Assembly (NCBI GenBank): GCA_008973525.1
Contig: WACJ01000181.1
Span: forward strand, 434,001-498,000
DNA: 64,000 nucleotides
Direction: 5' to 3'
DNA from: Stenopsyche tienmushanensis
Taxonomy: Eukaryota; Arthropoda; Insecta; Trichoptera; Stenopsychidae
Positions 59,559 to 64,000 of the stretch are shown in pieces. The position numbers and the translations under genes are program-made. Numbering within the stretch: the stretch's first letter is position 1; each line of letters opens with the position of its first letter. The notes beneath the pieces were generated by a model that ran no database searches, was not told the DNA's origin, and saw only the letters and a list, made by a program, of their open reading frames with translations.

Positions 59559-61920
59559 GATTTTATTGTGAATCAATCTATAAATAATAAAAATAATGTT
59601 ATCTCAAATTAAATAATATTGCTTTGTATTTTGATAAATTATGATTTATAGAAAGTGGAATACAAGTAAAGATTTGTATATGTGTAATTATAATTTAAAA
59701 TGCTAGCTTTAAATTATATTTAAAAGAACAACGTAATATTTTTCCGATATTATCGACGCTTTCAAATTTCCATTGCTTGAGACGAAAATAAATGTATTTT
59801 CAGTCAATATATCACTGAATACCCCGCAACAAAACAAATGTCAAAAAGAAGAAAATATCATCATTAATGTTAAATGTTTAGAGACATTTATAATCAGTGT
59901 ATAAACATTTTAAATTTGTATTAAAATAATAAATCTATTAAGTGTATTATATGTAAACATTTTTAACATGCAAAACACAATAATCCTAACCTCTTGCTTC
60001 CAAGTTCGATCTGTCAATCCACGTTCCGTTGATAGGCTAGCGAGTGAAATCCTTTCCAACTTGTTGAAATATTTGTGAAAAGTAGAGCATTTTTATTGAA
60101 TCGGATTATACCTTTATTTTATTACTATACTAATTGTAAAATAATTGTTTAGATATTTAAATACACATTAATATTTAATTTAGAAAAAAAATCTGTAAAA
60201 ATTCTATTTATATAACTTCTAAAATACTCTTATAAATGAAACTTTATATTTTATTGTTCATAAGCATTTACGTTAAAGTTGTTATAATTTATATTTGAAT
60301 TTTTTATTTTATTTTAACCAAAAGAAATGTCAATGATGTTTAAATTTGCTCCTAAAATAATAACTGAAAAATAATATTAAGTTTTTATGCGACGTATTCT
60401 CGAATATATCTCGAGACATTACCACCATATATCTGGAATATTGATAATTTTCTAAGAAAAAATAGCATTAATAAATTTATCAAAAAATATAGTTTGCACT
60501 GGCGGAAATTAACTTTTACATTTGCAAATATAAATGTCGTATTTAGATGATCTGTCAGTCGTATGTTATTGTCACATTAGATTAGTTGTGTATGTGTTAA
60601 TTCGTGTCTGTTCTGTTGTATATTTATGAGCCAACAATAAAAGGTATATATTAATTAAAGCAAGACGATTTATTTAATTTTATTCTAAAAAATCCTGAAC
60701 TAGGATTCTTATTTACATTCAGATAACTTTTCATTTTCTCTTTGTTTAACGACAATAATTAAATTTAATATTTTTTAAATATATCATTGTTTAAATACAT
60801 TATTAATTTAATTTAATTGAGCTTTCATACAATTTTTATTCAATGTTTAAAAATATAAATATTTGAATGTAAAATATCGCATATCGGGAACAAAGAGAAG
60901 ATATGGGAGAGTTATTGACATTTAATTTGATTATAATAATGCTATTCGTCCTGTATATAATTCAATGTGTCAATAATTAGATAACAATAGATCTAGCCAC
61001 CCTATTTATAGCTGTGATTTAACTTGTGGTACTTTTTCTTTATACTCTAATATATATTTTATTTGTACTTTAATAAGACCACATTATTTTCGAAATTTGT
61101 AAATGTTTAATTTTAATACGAAATATGCAATGTGCTGTAATCAATGCAATTTTATATAATTAATAGTAAAATAAATATTTTTCTTTCAATTTCATGATAT
61201 AATGTGTTCTAATTAATAAACATTTAGAATTTTATCATTAATAAATAACCATTATCATATATTCGCTTATTACTAAATTTATTGATAATTTACGAAGAGC
61301 AAATAATACTGATTAATGTTTGTTTTCGATACTGTTTGTTATTTATTACGTCTTAAATGTTTGTTCTATAAAACTCTTCATTATCAAATTTGTGTTATAA
61401 TTGATCCCAATAAATAAATAGTTTTCATACATTTTATAGTTGAAAAATCTAGTTTTATGTGGAACAATACTAATTCATTATAATAAAATTAAAAGTAGGA
61501 CATATATATATAAATAACGATGTAGGAGCGAATCCGTTATGCATTTTGGGATCACGTAGGATTTCACCCTAATCTGGCAATTATTTTGTGAAGAAAAGGG
61601 GGACTGGACTCTTTGTACTCAGGAAAGCCCTAAAAAATATAATATAATTCATTAAACAGTTTTCAATTGTAAATCCCATTATTTTAAATATAATTTGATT
61701 TGACTCATATGAAGTCACCAATGCAGCATGTGTAAGTACATTCTAGAATGTATTATGCATTTATAATAATTATATACAGTGTAAAGGTTACAAAATATAT
61801 CAAATAAGCATAATTTTATGTTTGAGATATGTTTGAAACATGATAGCCGATTGGGTCAATGGAATTATTTTATTTACTATTGCTTTAAATATTTGCTTTT
61901 AGTGGAGGCATTTAAAATGA
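59559..61920. other. AT-rich upstream region of EXOSC2, no other gene
   Basis: Extremely AT-rich with runs of short repeats. The EXOSC2 promoter must lie near its left edge, but no clear core motif stands out. 61560-61640 is a copy of the repeat at 51060-51215 (reverse) and 40735-40850. Confidence 0.4.
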
Positions 61921-61924
61921 TTGA

Positions 61925-62580
61925 CTTCTTCTTCTTAAATCTCATTGCTGAGGATCGTGACCTCTTCTGGTATTGACCAAGGATGTGTCCATCGTCTGTG
62001 ATACGACTCCTATCCGTTCTTCTCTGATTTCAGCTTTTCGAACACAGAACAGCCTGTAGCGCTTTCAATTTGATTGCACCAGCGCTTAGGGTATCTTCCT
62101 CTTTTACCTGTTTCTCTAAGCTGTTGTTGCCTCCTCGTCGCCTTGTGTCCAAAGAATTGAAGTATGCGTCGTTAATAAATTGTGGACAATCGATTCTTGA
62201 CCTGGATTTCCTTTAAAATCAATCGATTTGTCTGCCTTTCAGTTCACGAGACTTAAAACCCGCTTCAACCACGTCTCAAAAGCCTTAATTTTTTTCTATT
62301 GGCCGGCTTTATAGTCCATGTTTCAGCGGCATTTGTTATTAAAGATGAGAGATCCGAGGTAATTGAAATCGTTGACCATTTGACGTTGCCATTGTGATTT
62401 AAACTCCTGTGTTTGTCAACTATCATTACCTTGGTCTTAGGCCTGTTTATTTCCAGACCTAATTTATTGCTTTCGATCTCCACACAACGAATGAATTCGT
62501 CCATTTCTTCTGTGTTTTTGGCTATCAGCGTTGTATCATTAGCATATCTAAGATTTGAGAGTGATCTTTGCATTGAAAAT
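61925..62580 (-). mobile_element. 5'-truncated LINE, 3' end of reverse transcriptase
   Basis: On minus, LRYANDTTLIA (the YADD polymerase motif, first Asp changed to Asn) is followed by IESNKLGLEINRPKTKVMIV, then AETWTIKP and text like FFGHKATRRQ and GRYPKRWCNQIE. The element ends at 61925 in a short AAG repeat tail (CTTCTTCTT on +), typical of RTE/Jockey-like LINEs. Internal deletions and stops break it. Confidence 0.8.
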
Positions 62581-63329
62581 TCTCCATACTGGTTAAAACT
62601 GGCATTTCAGAAAATAGTACAATCTGAAGTCTACAAAATTTTATAATTCAATTTATTTGATTTAAATGGATCGGCGATGATTATGAGGCATTGGGAGAGT
62701 TGTTTCATTGTCGCATCTTTCAATAACGACTTCCAAATAGTAGCTACCCAACACATGTTTCAAAAACAACTTTTTTTAAACTGTGGCCGCTGTCTAGCTC
62801 ATCTCTCTTTAGTTTTTCTTAGCTTGTCCAATCACACAGCAATTGATATACGATAAACAACAGTTGAACTGCCAAAAGTCGTATTCATTGAGTCTGAAAT
62901 AATCCCAAACATTCTTATAAAACAGCACTAAATGGGTGCCAATATTTCAAGTTGCTACTTAATGCAATCTCATATGATTACTCCGTTAAATCGATAAAAT
63001 ATAATATTATAGCTCGAATATGTAAATAGATTGATGCACAGTTTAAAATCCATATTCTGAAACAATCAACGTTTGACTTTGATCTCTTAGACATCCTTTA
63101 TTTGCATTTATCAGCAGTTATTTGTATTTTTTTACATTAAAAGCTCATTATTTTAGTTGAACGCAATGAAGTCTTTATCAGTCGAAACATGAGCTCCCTA
63201 TTGACAATTATTCTAAAATAGAGCTTCAACATCTAGGTCAAATTATGAGCTCAATTTCTAATATATTTCATACGTATATTTAATGATTCATACGTTATTT
63301 TATTTTTTTATTCCAGCGTTAAATTCATA
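62581..63329. promoter_or_regulatory. upstream region of MFSD1
   Basis: AT-rich, no gene. A TTATTCCAG acceptor-like site at 63308-63316, just before the start codon, suggests a spliced 5' untranslated exon further upstream that I could not locate. Confidence 0.35.
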
Positions 63330-64000
63330 ATGCCACCGGGCGAAATGGACGATCAAACGACGAGTCTTACGAGAAGTTCATACGAAGAAAATGGAAAGGG
63401 ATACTGTGGAAGGACGTTTTGTAATCCTAGTCATCCGTATCATCGTTTTCTCGCTCTTGCATTTATGTGCCTGATGGGATTCGGTAATTTGATCGGAAGT
63501 CGCGGCAAATATGAACGCGCATTGTCACAAATTTTAAATATTTACTCTTTTAAGGTTCCTATTTTTGTTACGACAATCCGGGTGCGTTGCAAGACAACCT
63601 AATGGAGGATTTAAAATTAACCACTACACAATTTGTATCATTTTATTCTGTGTACTCTTGGCCGAATGTTATTTTATGTTTTATCGGCGGCTTTTTAATA
63701 GATAGGTATTATTTTAATTACAATATGAGATGCATTTAATCATGAATGCGCTTTTTGATGCAATTATATTTTACAGGGTATTTGGAATACGATTGGGTAC
63801 AATCATTTATATGATTATATTGTTGGCTGGTGTTTTGCTCTTTGCTTGTGGGGGCTACACAAATACTTTTTGGCTGATGCTCGTCGGTCGATTTGTATTT
63901 GGGTATGTATATGCTGGCATGTTTTTATTTCAACGTGAAATATGATTTTACAGTTTATTCATTTTTAAGAATCGGCGGAGAAGCAGTTAGCAGTTGCGCA
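63330..64000 (+). CDS. MFSD1: MFSD1-type major facilitator transporter, 5' part
   Basis: A 12-membrane-segment MFS carrier; the mammalian MFSD1 is a lysosomal dipeptide exporter that works with GLMP. Exons are 63330-63483, 63555-63705, 63777-63902 and 63970 onward, all in phase, running off the window. After a polar N-terminus (MPPGEMDDQTTSLTRSSYEE) comes TM1 (RFLALAFMCLMGFG), then SYFCYDNPGALQDNL, the second membrane segment with YSVYSWPNVILCFIGGFLID, VFGIRLGTII, WLMLVGRFVFG and IGGEAVSSCA. The CYDNP and GRFVFGIGGE motifs are family marks. Neither the C-terminal half nor the 3' end can be judged. Confidence 0.93.

Noticed and set aside
1..64000. CRISPR arrays, operons or prokaryotic features
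   Set aside because: No regularly spaced repeats; genes are intron-bearing and eukaryotic throughout. No tRNA or rRNA gene could be recognised by eye.

Overview
The window is nuclear DNA from an animal, most likely an AT-rich holometabolous insect. The genes are split by short GT-AG introns, and the intergenic DNA is full of decayed mariner/Tc1-type and hAT-like transposons plus fragments of LINE retrotransposons. A DRE-type motif (TATCGATA) lies upstream of one gene. I could not fix the order or species from sequence alone.

The left third (about 1-30 kb) holds two genes of the NRF-6 (nose resistant to fluoxetine) multi-membrane acyltransferase family. They are arranged tail to tail: gene A on + (visible exons 9238-21061) and gene B on - (22170-29799). 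Three equivalent exons have matching lengths, so they are an inverted duplicate pair. Each carries one-base frame breaks. Their large 5' introns hold many dead transposons.

The middle (30-46 kb) has a broken or poorly resolved unknown gene on - (32760-33903) and two intronless genes for mitochondrial delta-1-pyrroline-5-carboxylate dehydrogenase (ALDH4 family). The first (34783-36483) is AT-rich and open throughout. The second (42197-43901) is strikingly GC-rich, has sharp composition borders, and carries one extra base that puts TAA in frame at residue 95. A CpG-rich block with two palindromic NRF-1-like sites lies 2.4 kb upstream of the GC-rich copy.

The right third (46-64 kb) is gene-dense and housekeeping in character: ZGPAT (CCCH and G-patch, +), arginase (+), ZNF622/REI1 (+), exosome subunit RRP4/EXOSC2 (-), and the 5' part of MFSD1 (+), which runs off the end. 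I traced every exon of the complete ones (only the 5' part of MFSD1 lies in the window), and all are open. This makes the frame breaks in the NRF-6 pair and the GC-rich dehydrogenase stand out. Arginase and the dehydrogenases are two steps of one route: arginine to ornithine, then P5C, then glutamate.

The repeat layer includes an hAT-like non-autonomous family with a mariner-derived segment inside it in several copies, a fold-back element of about 480 bp, and at least two mariner families with recognisable inverted ends.
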